Positions 1 through 8,947 of a stretch of DNA of 64,000 nucleotides are shown here, piece after piece (position 1 is the first letter of the stretch; every line of letters begins with the position of its first letter). Position numbers and translations under genes: made by a program. The notes under the pieces are model-generated. The model did no database searches and had not been told where the DNA came from. It was given only the letters and a program-made list of their open reading frames with translations. Source of the stretch: Actinacidiphila oryziradicis (lineage in GTDB: Bacteria > Actinomycetota > Actinomycetes > Streptomycetales > Streptomycetaceae). The stretch spans positions 124,001 through 188,000 of the forward strand of contig NZ_SUMC01000007.1 of NCBI RefSeq assembly GCF_005047355.1. Direction: 5' to 3'.

Positions 1-1623
1 GTTCTCGCCGTTGCGGCGCATACGGGTGGCCAGGTGGTCCATCTTGAAGAGGTTCTCGAGCTGGTCCGGGTCCGCCTCGTTGTTCTCCAGCTCGGTGATC
101 AGGGAGAGCTGCCGCTGGATGAGGCCCTGGTTGCGGCGCGAGAGGTTGGTGAAGATCGCGTTGACATTCCCCCGCAGCAGCGCCTGTTCGGCGGCGAGCC
201 GGACTGCCTCGCGGTGCACCTGGTCGAAGGCGCGGGCGACCTCGCCGATCTCGTCCTTGCTGGTGATCGGGATCGTCTGGATCCGGGTGTCGACCCGGCC
301 GGGGTCGGTCCGGGAGAGCTGGTCGACCAGAGCCGGCAGTCGCTGCTCGGCGACGTCGAAAGCGGCGTTGCGGAGCCGGCGCATCGAGCGGCTCATCGCG
401 CGGGCCATCAGGGCGGCGACGATGAAGGCGACGATCAGGGCGACCAGCACGATGGCCGAGTTGACGATGGCGTCGGTCCTGGCGCTGGAGGCGACGTGCT
501 GGGCGTCCGAGAGGGCGCTGTCGGAGAGGTACACCCCGACGTTGCGGTAGGCGTCGAAGCCGAGGGCCGAGGCGGCGAACCAGGAGGTGGTAGTGATGCC
601 CTCGGCCGCGAGCTGGGTGGCCGACTTGCCGGAGGCGATCTCCTTGATCATCGCGATCGTCTCGGGCGGGGCCACAAAGGTCTGGCCCGCCGCGGCGGCC
701 TGCTGGGCGGCGGCGGTGACCTGCTGCTTGCCCTTCGCCGCGGCAGCCGTCAGCTCTTTCTGCAGCTCGGCCACGTCCTGGTCCGTGCCGCCGCCCTTGA
801 ACTCCTCGATCGCGATCCCCTGGAGGTAGGCGTACGAGGACAAGGCGGTGAGCTGCGTGTCGAGTTCACCGGTCGCGAGCTTGTTGCGGTTCTCGGCCAG
901 GATGTGGGTGCCGATGGACCGGGTCAGCGACTCGGCTGCCTGGGTGAGGGAGATGGCGTAGAGCGTGCGGCCGAAGCTGGCCTGGTTGGCGCTGCCGAAG
1001 CCGAGTTCGTTGGACAGCTCTATCAGCGGGTGTGTGACGGCGAGGTAGCCCTCTTCGGTCTGCACACCGGGGAGCTTGCGGGTGAAGGCGGCGGCGCGCA
1101 GCGAGGCGAGCTTCTTCTCACCGTCGCGGACCAGTTGGACGCGCTTTTGCAGGCCCGTGGTCTGCGGCATCCGGCTGACCGCCGTGTCGAAGGCGCTCTT
1201 GGCCTTGTCGGTGGCTGCCCGGGCGGTCAGCACCTGGGCGCTCTTGGTGTCGCCCTTCAGCAGCGGGATCACGGCGACATCGCGTTCGTCGCTCGCCGTG
1301 GTGGCGTACGTGACGGCCGCTCGCACCAGCTGGGCGATCCGGACCGCGTCATCGGCGTCCCGCCAGGTCCGCACCGAGCTCTGCACCCGGAAGCCGCCGA
1401 AGACGAGCGCGACCAGCACCGGGATGAGGAGGATCGCGTTCAGACGGGTGGCCACCCGCCAGTTGCGCATGGCGAAGCGGTTGCCGGGGCCGGCCACCGG
1501 CTCCATCGCCACAGGTTCGGGGGCGGCCGCGGGGGTGCCGGCCGCCCCGTGTCGCGCAGGCGGTGTGAAGTTGCCCCGCGGTTGGTCCGCGGGGCCCGAC
1601 TCTGCTCGCCTCGTGTTCCTCAC
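1..1623 (-). CDS. NIT-domain sensor histidine kinase (CvnA-like), 3' end outside window
   Basis: Membrane sensor kinase of the nitrate/nitrite-sensing-domain type found at the head of Streptomyces conservons. Reading starts at GTG 1623 with a GAGAGG about ten bases upstream. A Pro-rich leader is followed by a membrane segment (about residues 61-79), a long extracellular NIT-type helical domain, a second membrane segment (about 385-407) and a HAMP linker. The window ends inside the conserved pre-ATPase region (motif RMRRNGEN), so the HATPase domain is not visible. It is a clear paralogue of the complete CvnA at 3478-7311, with near-identical HAMP and post-HAMP blocks. Family assignment is secure; the signal sensed is unknown. 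A second conservon may continue beyond base 1. Confidence 0.88.
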   Translation of the reverse strand, partial: MRNTRRAESGPADQPRGNFTPPARHGAAGTPAAAPEPVAMEPVAGPGNRFAMRNWRVATRLNAILLIPVLVALVFGGFRVQSSVRTWRDADDAVRIAQLVRAAVTYATTASDERDVAVIPLLKGDTKSAQVLTARAATDKAKSAFDTAVSRMPQTTGLQKRVQLVRDGEKKLASLRAAAFTRKLPGVQTEEGYLAVTHPLIELSNELGFGSANQASFGRTLYAISLTQAAESLTRSIGTHILAENRNKLATGELDTQLTALSSYAYLQGIAIEEFKGGGTDQDVAELQKELTAAAAKGKQQVTAAAQQAAAAGQTFVAPPETIAMIKEIASGKSATQLAAEGITTTSWFAASALGFDAYRNVGVYLSDSALSDAQHVASSARTDAIVNSAIVLVALIVAFIVAALMARAMSRSMRRLRNAAFDVAEQRLPALVDQLSRTDPGRVDTRIQTIPITSKDEIGEVARAFDQVHREAVRLAAEQALLRGNVNAIFTNLSRRNQGLIQRQLSLITELENNEADPDQLENLFKMDHLATRMRRNGEN

Positions 1624-1934
1624 TCGACCAACAACCTCTCGGAGACGGCACCGGAAGTGCCGTTACTACTCTCGGGTTCTGCGAATTCCAGCACGTCATG
1701 GGGGTGCTCTTCAAACGTCGGACAAATCCGGCCGGGTGACCGAAACGCCCTGGATATAACGGGCATAAGTGTAATGCGGTGGCAAAATACGGTAGTTATG
1801 TGTGCTCTATGCAGCCGATTGGGAGCAGCCGGTGTTCGGTGTGCGCTGATTCTCTGTCGAAACGTTATGAACACAGAGACCGGCCATGTCCAAAGACACA
1901 GCCGGTCCGTGCCACAACTGGCAAACTGGAAGAT
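1624..1934. other. Intergenic region between conservon and upstream-located paralogous kinase
   Basis: This stretch of about 310 bases separates cvnD from the start of the truncated kinase. It contains a probable terminator for cvnD (1878-1907) and an A/T-richer patch around 1755-1800 that probably holds the kinase promoter on the minus strand. I could not fix -35 and -10 boxes there. No convincing coding frame is present. Confidence 0.5.
1878..1907 (-). terminator. Probable terminator of the cvnABCD operon
   Basis: An imperfect hairpin (11 of 13 pairs, GACCGGC paired with GCCGGTC at the base) begins 27 bases past the cvnD stop. It has no U-tract, which is common for Streptomyces terminators. 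Confidence 0.5.
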
Positions 1935-2543
1935 TTACTTGAGGCGAGCGAGCAGTGCGTGCTCGACGAGTGTGATCAGCGCGCTCTTCGCCTCGGCGCG
2001 GTGCCGGGCGTCGGTGACGATGATGGGAGCCTCGGGGCCGATCTGGAGGGCCTCGCGGACCTCTTCGGGACGGTAGGGCTGCTGGCCGTCGAAGCCGTTG
2101 AGCGCTACGACGAAGGGCAGCCCGCTGTTCTCGAAGTAGTCGACCGCCGGGAAGCAGTCGGCCAGCCTGCGGGTGTCGACCAGCACGACCGCGCCGATGG
2201 CGCCACGCACGAGGTCGTCCCACATGAACCAGAAACGATCCTGGCCCGGGGTACCGAAAAGGTAAAGGATCAGGTCGTCATCGAGCGTGATACGACCGAA
2301 GTCCATCGCCACTGTAGTGGTGGTCTTGTCCGCGACATGGCTCAAGTCGTCGATTCCGGCCGACGCGGAGGTCATAACGGCCTCCGTGCGCAGCGGGTTG
2401 ATCTCCGAGACCGCGCCGACGAACGTGGTCTTGCCCACGCCGAAGCCGCCCGCCACCACTATTTTCGCCGAGGTGGTGGAGCGGGCCGCAGGCGGGCTGC
2501 CGTACGCCGCCTGCTGACCCGGCCTAGAGCTTGCGAAGTCCAC
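1935..2543 (-). CDS. cvnD: Conservon GTP/ATP-binding protein CvnD
   Basis: Small Ras-like GTP-binding protein, the fourth member of a conservon; it is thought to work with CvnA-C in a membrane-associated complex resembling a G-protein system. The P-loop GGFGVGKT lies at residues 32-39, a switch-like FGTPGQDRF follows at mid-protein, and the base-recognition motif reads NGFD instead of NKxD, which is usual in this family. The 202-residue length is normal. The start overlaps the end of cvnC by 20 bases, indicating translational coupling. From memory this operon corresponds to cvn1 of S. coelicolor, by synteny with gltX and leuCD. Confidence 0.93.
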   Translation of the reverse strand: MDFASSRPGQQAAYGSPPAARSTTSAKIVVAGGFGVGKTTFVGAVSEINPLRTEAVMTSASAGIDDLSHVADKTTTTVAMDFGRITLDDDLILYLFGTPGQDRFWFMWDDLVRGAIGAVVLVDTRRLADCFPAVDYFENSGLPFVVALNGFDGQQPYRPEEVREALQIGPEAPIIVTDARHRAEAKSALITLVEHALLARLK

Positions 2544-2931
2544 TGAGCACCCTTTCGAGCAGTGTCACGTCTGGCTGTCCGCCGGCCTCACCGCTGCTCG
2601 GCTGGTGGATGGCGACCATCCCGGCCTCGGCCAGGTCGGCCACCAGGATCCGGGCCACACCGAGCGGGATCGCCAGCAGGGCGGAGATTTCGGCGACCGA
2701 CTTGATCTCGCGGCACAGGTGGCAGATGCGCTGGTGCTCGGGGAGCAGCCCTTGGTAAGCGCTCGGGTCGGCACTGGTGCTGACCAGTGCCTCAATAGCG
2801 AGCTGGTAGCGCGGCCGGGTGCGGCCACCGGTCATGGCGTACGGCCGCACCAGCGGCTGGTCGCCTTCGCCCTCGTACGGCGCATGGTGCGACGCGCCGT
2901 ACGGGCCCGGCGAGGCGGGTGGCGGGGTCAT
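2524..2931 (-). CDS. cvnC: Conservon DUF742 protein CvnC
   Basis: 135-residue DUF742 protein, third member of the conservon. After a Pro/Gly-rich start, the segment from about residue 26 carries the family signature LVRPYAMTGGRT. A winged-helix-like region follows (CREIKSVAEISALLAIPLGV, then a predicted recognition helix), ending in LLERVLSGLRKL. Family members are thought to link CvnB to CvnD. It sits 123 bases after cvnB and overlaps cvnD by 20 bases. The biochemical role is not established. Confidence 0.92.
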   Translation of the reverse strand: MTPPPASPGPYGASHHAPYEGEGDQPLVRPYAMTGGRTRPRYQLAIEALVSTSADPSAYQGLLPEHQRICHLCREIKSVAEISALLAIPLGVARILVADLAEAGMVAIHQPSSGEAGGQPDVTLLERVLSGLRKL

Positions 2932-3054
2932 GTGTCAGGTCCTCCGGGTCCGAGCGAGCTACTGGAGCTTTGGCGAGCTTCTGCGGTTCTGCGGTCGCGA
3001 TGTGTTGTCTTTCTACCGCTGTATGCCGTAGGTCGTACGGCCTTTGGATGGAGC

Positions 3055-3477
3055 TCAGTGCATCAGGCTGCCTTGCAGTTCGGCACGCAGGTCCGGGGTG
3101 AGGACGCCGCCCGCACGATCGACCAGCAGGGCCATCTCGTAGCCCACCAGACCGATGTCGCACTCGGGGTGTGCGAGGACGGCCAGTGAGGAACCGTCGA
3201 AGATCGTCATGAGGAGCAGGAATCCGCGTTCCATCTCCACGACCGTCTGGTTGACATCGCCGCCCTCGAAGATCCGGGAGGCTCCGGCGGTCAGCGAGGT
3301 CAGGCCGGAGGCGACGGCCGCCAGCTGATCGGCGCGGTCCCGGGGGAATCCCTCGGACATCGCCAGCAGCAGGCCGTCAGCGGAGACGACCACCGTGTGG
3401 GACACCCCTGGGGTGTTGTCCACGAAATTGGTGATCAACCAGTTCAGATTCTGTGCCGCCTGGCTCATCGCGCTCAA
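3055..3477 (-). CDS. cvnB: Conservon roadblock/LC7-domain protein CvnB
   Basis: 140-residue roadblock/LC7 protein, second member of the conservon; such proteins resemble MglB-type regulators of small GTPases, here presumably CvnD. The fold signature is visible in HTVVVSADGLLLAMSEGF and in LAVLAHPECDIGLVGYEM. Translation most likely starts at TTG 3477, directly after the cvnA stop codon, because an AGGAG lies six bases before it. An ATG nine bases further in is the alternative. The abutting stop and start suggest coupling with cvnA. Confidence 0.92.
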   Translation of the reverse strand: MSAMSQAAQNLNWLITNFVDNTPGVSHTVVVSADGLLLAMSEGFPRDRADQLAAVASGLTSLTAGASRIFEGGDVNQTVVEMERGFLLLMTIFDGSSLAVLAHPECDIGLVGYEMALLVDRAGGVLTPDLRAELQGSLMH

Positions 3478-6400
3478 CTAACGCTCCTGCTGGTGAGTGG
3501 GGCCGCCGGTACCGGCTTGGCGGCCCTGCTGGATACCGCGACGGAGGTTCGTCAGGCGTCCGCGCACGTCGTCGGGGGCACGCGAGACCTGCGGGCCGCC
3601 CTGGGGGGCTTGTTGGGGGGCCGCGCCACCCGGGACGAGGTTCGCCCGCGGTACCCGGCGAGGCAGTCCGGACGGGGTGATCCCGCCGGCCGACGGCTCA
3701 CGCACCTGCTCCGCCTGCCGCCACACCTCGTCGTTCGGGGTGGGGCGCCAGGACGAGGGCTCACGGCGCGGTGGCTGCGTGGGCTGGTGCTGGGCGGACT
3801 GGGCCGAGGGGACCGGCGACGGCGCCGGGGCCGGGGCCGAGTGGGCGGCGCGGGTCCGCTGGGGCCCTGCCGGGCGGCCGACGGGCTGGCCACTCTGCCC
3901 GTTGTACCCGCCGCCCTGGCCGTTGTACGCGCCCTGTCCGTTGTGGCCATTGTGACCGTTCTGCCCGTTGGGTGCGGCGGGTGCCTGCCGGGTGGGGCCG
4001 ACGGGGCCGCTCTCGACGTGGACCTGCTGCATCCGCTCGGCCTGTCCGGTGCGGAACCAGTCCGACTCCAGTGCTTCGAAGATCGGGCTGCGTTCGTCGT
4101 CGCGGACCGGTGCCGGCGGCAGCGCCATCGGCTCGGCGGCCGGCGGCAGCGGACGGCGGTCGCCGCCCTGGTCACGGCCGGGTGCGAAGGGGGTACCGCC
4201 CGGGCCGCCCGGCTGCTGAGCCGGACGTTGCGGGTTGCCCCGGCCGGTGCCGGGCGGGTACTGCTCCGGCAGGCCGTTGCCGGGGGCGCCGCTGCCCTGC
4301 CGCGGCGCGGGCAGGTTGCCGTTTCCGGGAGCCTGCGGGCCGCCCGGGCGTGCCGGGTTGCCGGGACGCCGGTCGGCCGGGGGCTGGAAGACATCGCTAC
4401 GGGTGAAGGGCCGGCCGACCTGACCGGTGTCGGGCTGCGGGCGCTGACCGGCGCCGGAGGGCGGGAACGTACGGGCGCCGGGTGCCGGGGCGTTGAAGTC
4501 GGCGCGCGGGGATTGCCCGGTGGGCACCGGGTCGGCGGGGCGCTGGTCCCGGCCGGCCGGGGTGGAACGGGGGAACTGGCCGGTGGATTCCGGGTTCCCC
4601 GGGCCGCGCTGCGGGCCGGTGTGCGGGATCGCGCCGGGTGCCGAGGCGTTGAAGTCGGCGCGCGGCATTTGCCCGGTGGACTCCGGGTCGGCGGGGCGCT
4701 GCTGCCAGTCGAGCGGGGTGGGGCGGGGGAACTGGCCGGTGGATTCGTGCTGCGGGCCGGTGTGCGGGAAGTTGCCGGCGGGCGGGAAGGTGCCCGCCGG
4801 CGGGAACGTGCCGGCGGGCGGCGCGTCGAAGTCCATGCGCGGCAGTGCGGCTGTGGCCTCCACGTCCTCGTGGCCGCGTGCGGTGTCCTGCATGGGACCG
4901 CGGTCCGCGGAGACCGGCTGCGGGGCGTTCTGACCGCGCTTGGGCTGCTGACCGCGACTGCCGCCACGGCGGTGGCCCCGGCCCTGGTTGCCCTGCTCCT
5001 GGTCCTGGGCCCAGGCCGGGCCTCCGGGACGCCCGTTCGGCGGGGCACCGACATCGGCGGGGCCGGAGGGGTTGAGCGCCGGACGCTGCTCGGCGGCCGG
5101 AACCTGGTTGCGCTGCGGCTGCCGCCCGAGCGGCCCGCCGCCGCCGGCACCGGCGCCGGTGGTACCCATCGGACCGATGGCCGCGCCGCTCTGCTGGCCG
5201 GGGCCCGGCGCACCCGGCCTCGGCTTGCCGCCCTGGGTGACGTCCACCGGCAGCATGACGAGTGCTGTCGTACCGCCGGAGTCGGACGGGCGGAGCTGGA
5301 TCCGGATGCCGTGCCGCAAGGACAGCCGGCCGACCACGAACAGGCCCATCCGTCGGGAGACGGACACGTCCACCGTCGGCGGGTTGGCCAGCCGCTCGTT
5401 GATGTCGGCGAGGTCCTCCGGCGACAGGCCGATACCGGTGTCGTGGATCTCGATGAGCACCCGGCCGTCCGGCAGCGCGTGGCCGGTGACCCGCACCTTG
5501 GTCTGCGGGGACGAGAACGAGGTGGCGTTCTCGAGCAGCTCGGCCAGAAGGTGCACGAGGTCGTTGACGACACGCCCGGTGACCTCGGCGGCCGGCACAG
5601 AGGTGAGTTCGATGCGCTCGTACTGCTCCACCTCGGAAGCGGCGGCACGAAGCACGTCGACCAGCGGGACCGGCTTGGTCCAGCGGCGGCCGGGCTCCTC
5701 GCCCGCGAGGACGAGGAGGTTCTCGCCGTTACGGCGCATACGGGTCGCGAGGTGGTCGAGCTTGAAGAGGCTGGACAACTGGTCCGGGTCGGCCTCGCGG
5801 CTCTCCAGTTCGGAGATCAGGCTCAGCTGCCGCTGGATGAGGCCCTGGCTGCGGCGGGAGAGGTTGGTGAACATCGCGTTGACGTTGCCCCGCAGCAGCG
5901 CCTGCTGGGTGGCGAGCCGGACCGCCTCGCGGTGGACCTCGTCGAAGGCCCGGGCCACCTGGCCGATCTCGTCGCGGCTGTGGATGCCGATCGACTCGAC
6001 CGAGGTGTCCACATCCTGCGGGTCGGACTCCGAGAGGTGCCTGACCAGCTCGGGCAGCCGCTTCTGGGCGACTTCCTGCGCGGTGTCCTGGAGACGGCGC
6101 AGGCTGCGGATCATGGAACGGGCGACGACGAACGCGCCGACCACCGAGATGCCGAGCACCAGCAGGATGAGTGCGCCGTCGAGGAGCGCCTGCTGCTGGG
6201 CTTCGGAGCGCAGCTGCAGCGCCTTCTGCTGCATGTCCTTCAGCAGCGACTGCTCGATCCGGGTCATCTCGTCGATCTTGACCTGGGCGTCGTCGTCCCA
6301 GTCGCGGTACGAGCCGCCCTGACTGCGGATACCGGTCTCGGAGGCCGCGATCCGCGCCTGTTCGTCGTTGACCGTGTTGATCGTGTCGTTGCCGCCGGTG

Positions 6401-7311
6401 ATGCCCTTGAGCAGGGCATCCGCACCGGTGCCGTAGATCTGCTTGAACTGCTGCAAGGCGGAAGTCTCGGAGCTGGCCGAACTCTGCAGGTACTGCCAGT
6501 CGTTGGTCGCGAGCTGCCTGTTGTCGGCGAGTGCGGCACTGATCACGGCACGCTGGATGGAGTCGAACTCCTTGGCGGACGAGAAGGCCGCCAGCGTACG
6601 GGTCTGGGTGATCATGTCCGGGTTGTTGGTCGCCTGGGCCATGTCCTGGGAGAGCGCGAGCAGCGACTGGATGAGACCGTCGTAGTCGTTGACGGTCTGC
6701 GAGATGAAGTCAGCGTTGGTGTACGCGTTGTCGCGGATCGAGGTGAGCTTGCTCAGCTGCCGGTTGATCGCGAGCACCGTGGACCGGACACCTGTGAGAT
6801 TGCCCGGGACATTGCCGCTGACCGAGTCGAAGGCTTGCTTCGCCCGCGTGGTCTGCTCCCGTGCCGCGACTACAGCGTCGTTCTTGTCCTCCCGGGGCTT
6901 GGACGAGAGCGGGCCGGCCGCGACGTCGCGCTCGTTCTGCAGCGCGGCGGCCAGCTCGGTGGAGCTCTCTGTGATGTCCGTGAGCGACTTCATGTTGCCG
7001 AGCTGGTCGAAGTTATCCAGCGAGCTCTGGATGCGCAGCGCACCCAGCGACGTCGCGGCGACCACAGGCAGCGCGAGCAGGGACACCAGACGCGTGCTGA
7101 TGCGCCAGTTGCGCATAGCTACGCGGGGACCTGGCCCTGTTCTGCCGGCGGACCCCATACTGCGGCCCGTCGCGGCGCTGCTTTTCGGCGTGCTCGTAGT
7201 TCCGGCCGCTACGGTCTCGTCCGGCCGGCGTGGCGCGGAGCCATGGTCGGCTCCGCCGCGCTGCTCCGGGTCGCCCGCAGCGCCGCCATCCCTCTTGAAA
7301 CGTCCCTGCAC
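3478..7311 (-). CDS. cvnA: Conservon NIT-domain sensor histidine kinase CvnA
   Basis: 1277-residue membrane sensor kinase heading the cvnABCD operon. A charged N-terminal leader precedes the first membrane helix (starting near Met66), then comes a NIT-type extracellular domain to about residue 370, a second membrane helix (about 375-395), HAMP, and a HATPase domain near 580-700 with N-box ELLENATSF and G-box HDTGIGLSPED. The C-terminal half is a disordered Pro/Gly/Gln-rich tail that includes four spaced ESTGQ-like repeats (about residues 855-935). Start at GTG 7311 is supported by a GAGG upstream, though spacing is long; Met66 is a possible alternative. The ligand is unknown. Confidence 0.92.
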   Translation of the reverse strand: MQGRFKRDGGAAGDPEQRGGADHGSAPRRPDETVAAGTTSTPKSSAATGRSMGSAGRTGPGPRVAMRNWRISTRLVSLLALPVVAATSLGALRIQSSLDNFDQLGNMKSLTDITESSTELAAALQNERDVAAGPLSSKPREDKNDAVVAAREQTTRAKQAFDSVSGNVPGNLTGVRSTVLAINRQLSKLTSIRDNAYTNADFISQTVNDYDGLIQSLLALSQDMAQATNNPDMITQTRTLAAFSSAKEFDSIQRAVISAALADNRQLATNDWQYLQSSASSETSALQQFKQIYGTGADALLKGITGGNDTINTVNDEQARIAASETGIRSQGGSYRDWDDDAQVKIDEMTRIEQSLLKDMQQKALQLRSEAQQQALLDGALILLVLGISVVGAFVVARSMIRSLRRLQDTAQEVAQKRLPELVRHLSESDPQDVDTSVESIGIHSRDEIGQVARAFDEVHREAVRLATQQALLRGNVNAMFTNLSRRSQGLIQRQLSLISELESREADPDQLSSLFKLDHLATRMRRNGENLLVLAGEEPGRRWTKPVPLVDVLRAAASEVEQYERIELTSVPAAEVTGRVVNDLVHLLAELLENATSFSSPQTKVRVTGHALPDGRVLIEIHDTGIGLSPEDLADINERLANPPTVDVSVSRRMGLFVVGRLSLRHGIRIQLRPSDSGGTTALVMLPVDVTQGGKPRPGAPGPGQQSGAAIGPMGTTGAGAGGGGPLGRQPQRNQVPAAEQRPALNPSGPADVGAPPNGRPGGPAWAQDQEQGNQGRGHRRGGSRGQQPKRGQNAPQPVSADRGPMQDTARGHEDVEATAALPRMDFDAPPAGTFPPAGTFPPAGNFPHTGPQHESTGQFPRPTPLDWQQRPADPESTGQMPRADFNASAPGAIPHTGPQRGPGNPESTGQFPRSTPAGRDQRPADPVPTGQSPRADFNAPAPGARTFPPSGAGQRPQPDTGQVGRPFTRSDVFQPPADRRPGNPARPGGPQAPGNGNLPAPRQGSGAPGNGLPEQYPPGTGRGNPQRPAQQPGGPGGTPFAPGRDQGGDRRPLPPAAEPMALPPAPVRDDERSPIFEALESDWFRTGQAERMQQVHVESGPVGPTRQAPAAPNGQNGHNGHNGQGAYNGQGGGYNGQSGQPVGRPAGPQRTRAAHSAPAPAPSPVPSAQSAQHQPTQPPRREPSSWRPTPNDEVWRQAEQVREPSAGGITPSGLPRRVPRANLVPGGAAPQQAPQGGPQVSRAPDDVRGRLTNLRRGIQQGRQAGTGGPTHQQER

Positions 7312-7877
7312 TAGCGTCGCAACCTCTGGACCAGGCGTCCTCCGCGCGGGCGGCAGGACGGTTGTCGAGTCTGGGAGCCTCGCCCTCCCCGGCGAGATGC
7401 TCGTATAAGCCGCCGCTCGGCGCTCGAACGCGCCCCCTGCGCGCCGGCTCGATGGATACGGCGGGTCCGGGGAATTCCAGCACAGTGACGGACCTCCAAC
7501 AAGGGCCGGGCCTCAGTGTTTGAAACGTGTGACTCCCTGCGCCCAGTGGGTCACCGGTTGTCGGTGACTATCCCCTGAATAACTGGCGCTAATGGACATT
7601 TCTTCTATGTATTCCAAGGCCTTCAGTGGTCCCCGTTGACCGATCGGCAGGGTGAATCATCCGGTGAAGTACGCTATGTCGCTTTCACTTGTCAAGATCA
7701 AATGTGGGATTCGCCTACTTTGTCCATCACTTGGTGAGCAATATCACAGCGCAATGGGTGTCTCGGCCACGGAGTTTTGGGAATTGACGCCACTAGCCTG
7801 ATCGTTTACATACACGCCCAGACCGTCAACCGGCGTCTGCTGCCCGGCGCCCCGATCCAAGAGGTCCATACCGGCCC
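7312..7877. other. Long divergent intergenic region between cvnA and the small NPRRT-repeat gene
   Basis: 566 bases without a convincing gene. The middle and right part (about 7560-7815) is clearly richer in A/T than its surroundings, as expected for divergent promoters. A perfect 7-bp inverted repeat (GTCACCG / CGGTGAC, 7550-7568) could be an operator for the conservon. A rightward promoter candidate lies at 7784-7812. Confidence 0.55.
7784..7812 (+). promoter_or_regulatory. Candidate vegetative promoter for the small peptide gene
   Basis: TTGACG and TACATA are separated by exactly 17 bases, in the A/T-rich part of the gap and 65 bases before the ATG at 7878. This fits a HrdB-type promoter; the -10 box is imperfect. 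Confidence 0.45.
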
Positions 7878-8087
7878 ATGAAGACGACCATGATGTTCCG
7901 TCCCATAGCCAACCCCCGGCGCACCACCCTCGCGCACCTCAAGGATGCCGAGGAACCGCAGACCACAGTCACCGAGGACGCGGCGGCAGACCTGACGGAC
8001 GCAGAGGTCACCGAGGCCCCCCAGCTGCCGCGGCAGACGGCGAATCCGCGCCGCACAGTGCTTTCGAAGCTCCCCGGCGCGCAGTAG
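7878..8087 (+). CDS. Small protein with two NPRRT repeats, function unknown
   Basis: 69-residue protein I do not recognise functionally. It has two near-identical basic blocks, ANPRRTTLAHL (residues 11-21) and ANPRRTVLSKL (55-65), separated by an acidic Thr/Glu/Asp/Ala-rich linker (about 23-47). It has no signal peptide, Cys residues or membrane helix. A good promoter lies upstream; AAGAGG precedes the ATG at a rather long distance. It stands between the divergent conservon and the FAH gene, about 90 bases before the latter. It could be a regulatory or nucleic-acid-binding peptide, or a modified-peptide precursor, but no modifying enzyme is nearby. Confidence 0.7.
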   Translation: MKTTMMFRPIANPRRTTLAHLKDAEEPQTTVTEDAAADLTDAEVTEAPQLPRQTANPRRTVLSKLPGAQ

Positions 8088-8176
8088 CCGTAGCGCGGAG
8101 CAGCGAGGCGCCCCCCCGCAGTGTCAAATAAGCTGGAGTCCCACTTCCGGTACCCAGTGAGGGGCAGCTGCTTCCC

Positions 8177-8947
8177 GTGCGCATCGCCAGGTTCTCCATC
8201 GACGGCAATGTCGCCTTCGGCGCGGTCGAGGGCGAGGCCATCGACATCATCAAGGGCATCCCGTTCGCCGACTTCGAACTCTCCGGGACCAGGATCCCGT
8301 TGGACAAGGTCCGGCTGCTCCCGCCGGTGCTGCCGAACAAGGTCGTCGCGATAGGCCGCAACTACGCGGAGCACGCGGCGGAGCTCGGCAATGAGGTGCC
8401 CGCCGCCCCCTGGGCCTTTTTCAAGCCCTCCACCTCCGTGGTCGGCCCCGGTGACCCGATCGTGTACCCCACGTTCTCCCGCGAGGTCCACCACGAGGCC
8501 GAACTCGCCGTGGTCATCGGCCGGCTGTGCCGGGAGGTGCCGCGCGAGCGCGTCAAGGACGTCATCCTCGGCTACACCTGTGCCAACGACGTCACCGCCC
8601 GCGACACCCAGAAGGCCGAGAAGCAGTGGGCCCGTGCCAAGGGCTTCGACTCCTCGTGCCCGCTCGGCCCCTGGATCGAGACCGGTCTAGACCTCGCCGC
8701 CGCCTCGGACCTCGCGATCACCGCGACCGTCAACGGCGAGCTGAGGCAGGCAGGCCGCACCAGCCAGATGATCAACTCCATTGAGGACCTGATCGTCAAC
8801 ATCACCGAGGCGATGACGCTCCTTCCGGGTGATGTCATCCTCACCGGCACCCCGGCCGGGGTCGGACCGCTCCATGTCGGCGACGAGGTCGCCGTCACCA
8901 TCGAAGGCATCGGCACTCTCACCAACAAGGTGATCAAGCGTGACTAG
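8177..8947 (+). CDS. Fumarylacetoacetate hydrolase (FAH) family protein
   Basis: 256-residue soluble enzyme of the FAH superfamily, whose members hydrolyse or decarboxylate acylpyruvate-type substrates with a divalent metal. Visible hallmarks are [14 protein letters not shown], the metal-binding E-x-E in [11 protein letters not shown] (Glu107 and Glu109) and the Asp in CANDVTARD (Asp138). The GTG start is followed by the typical MRIARF opening. The end overlaps gltX by eight bases, so the two are co-translated, an arrangement I recall in Streptomyces. The exact substrate cannot be read from sequence; acylpyruvase or oxaloacetate decarboxylase-like activity is plausible. Confidence 0.9.
   Translation: MRIARFSIDGNVAFGAVEGEAIDIIKGIPFADFELSGTRIPLDKVRLLPPVLPNKVVAIGRNYAEHAAELGNEVPAAPWAFFKPSTSVVGPGDPIVYPTFSREVHHEAELAVVIGRLCREVPRERVKDVILGYTCANDVTARDTQKAEKQWARAKGFDSSCPLGPWIETGLDLAAASDLAITATVNGELRQAGRTSQMINSIEDLIVNITEAMTLLPGDVILTGTPAGVGPLHVGDEVAVTIEGIGTLTNKVIKRD

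Noticed and set aside
3397..7314. Very long open frame opposite cvnA on the plus strand
   Set aside because: It mirrors the codon bias of the real kinase gene, has no recognised domain, and the minus-strand protein has clear family motifs.
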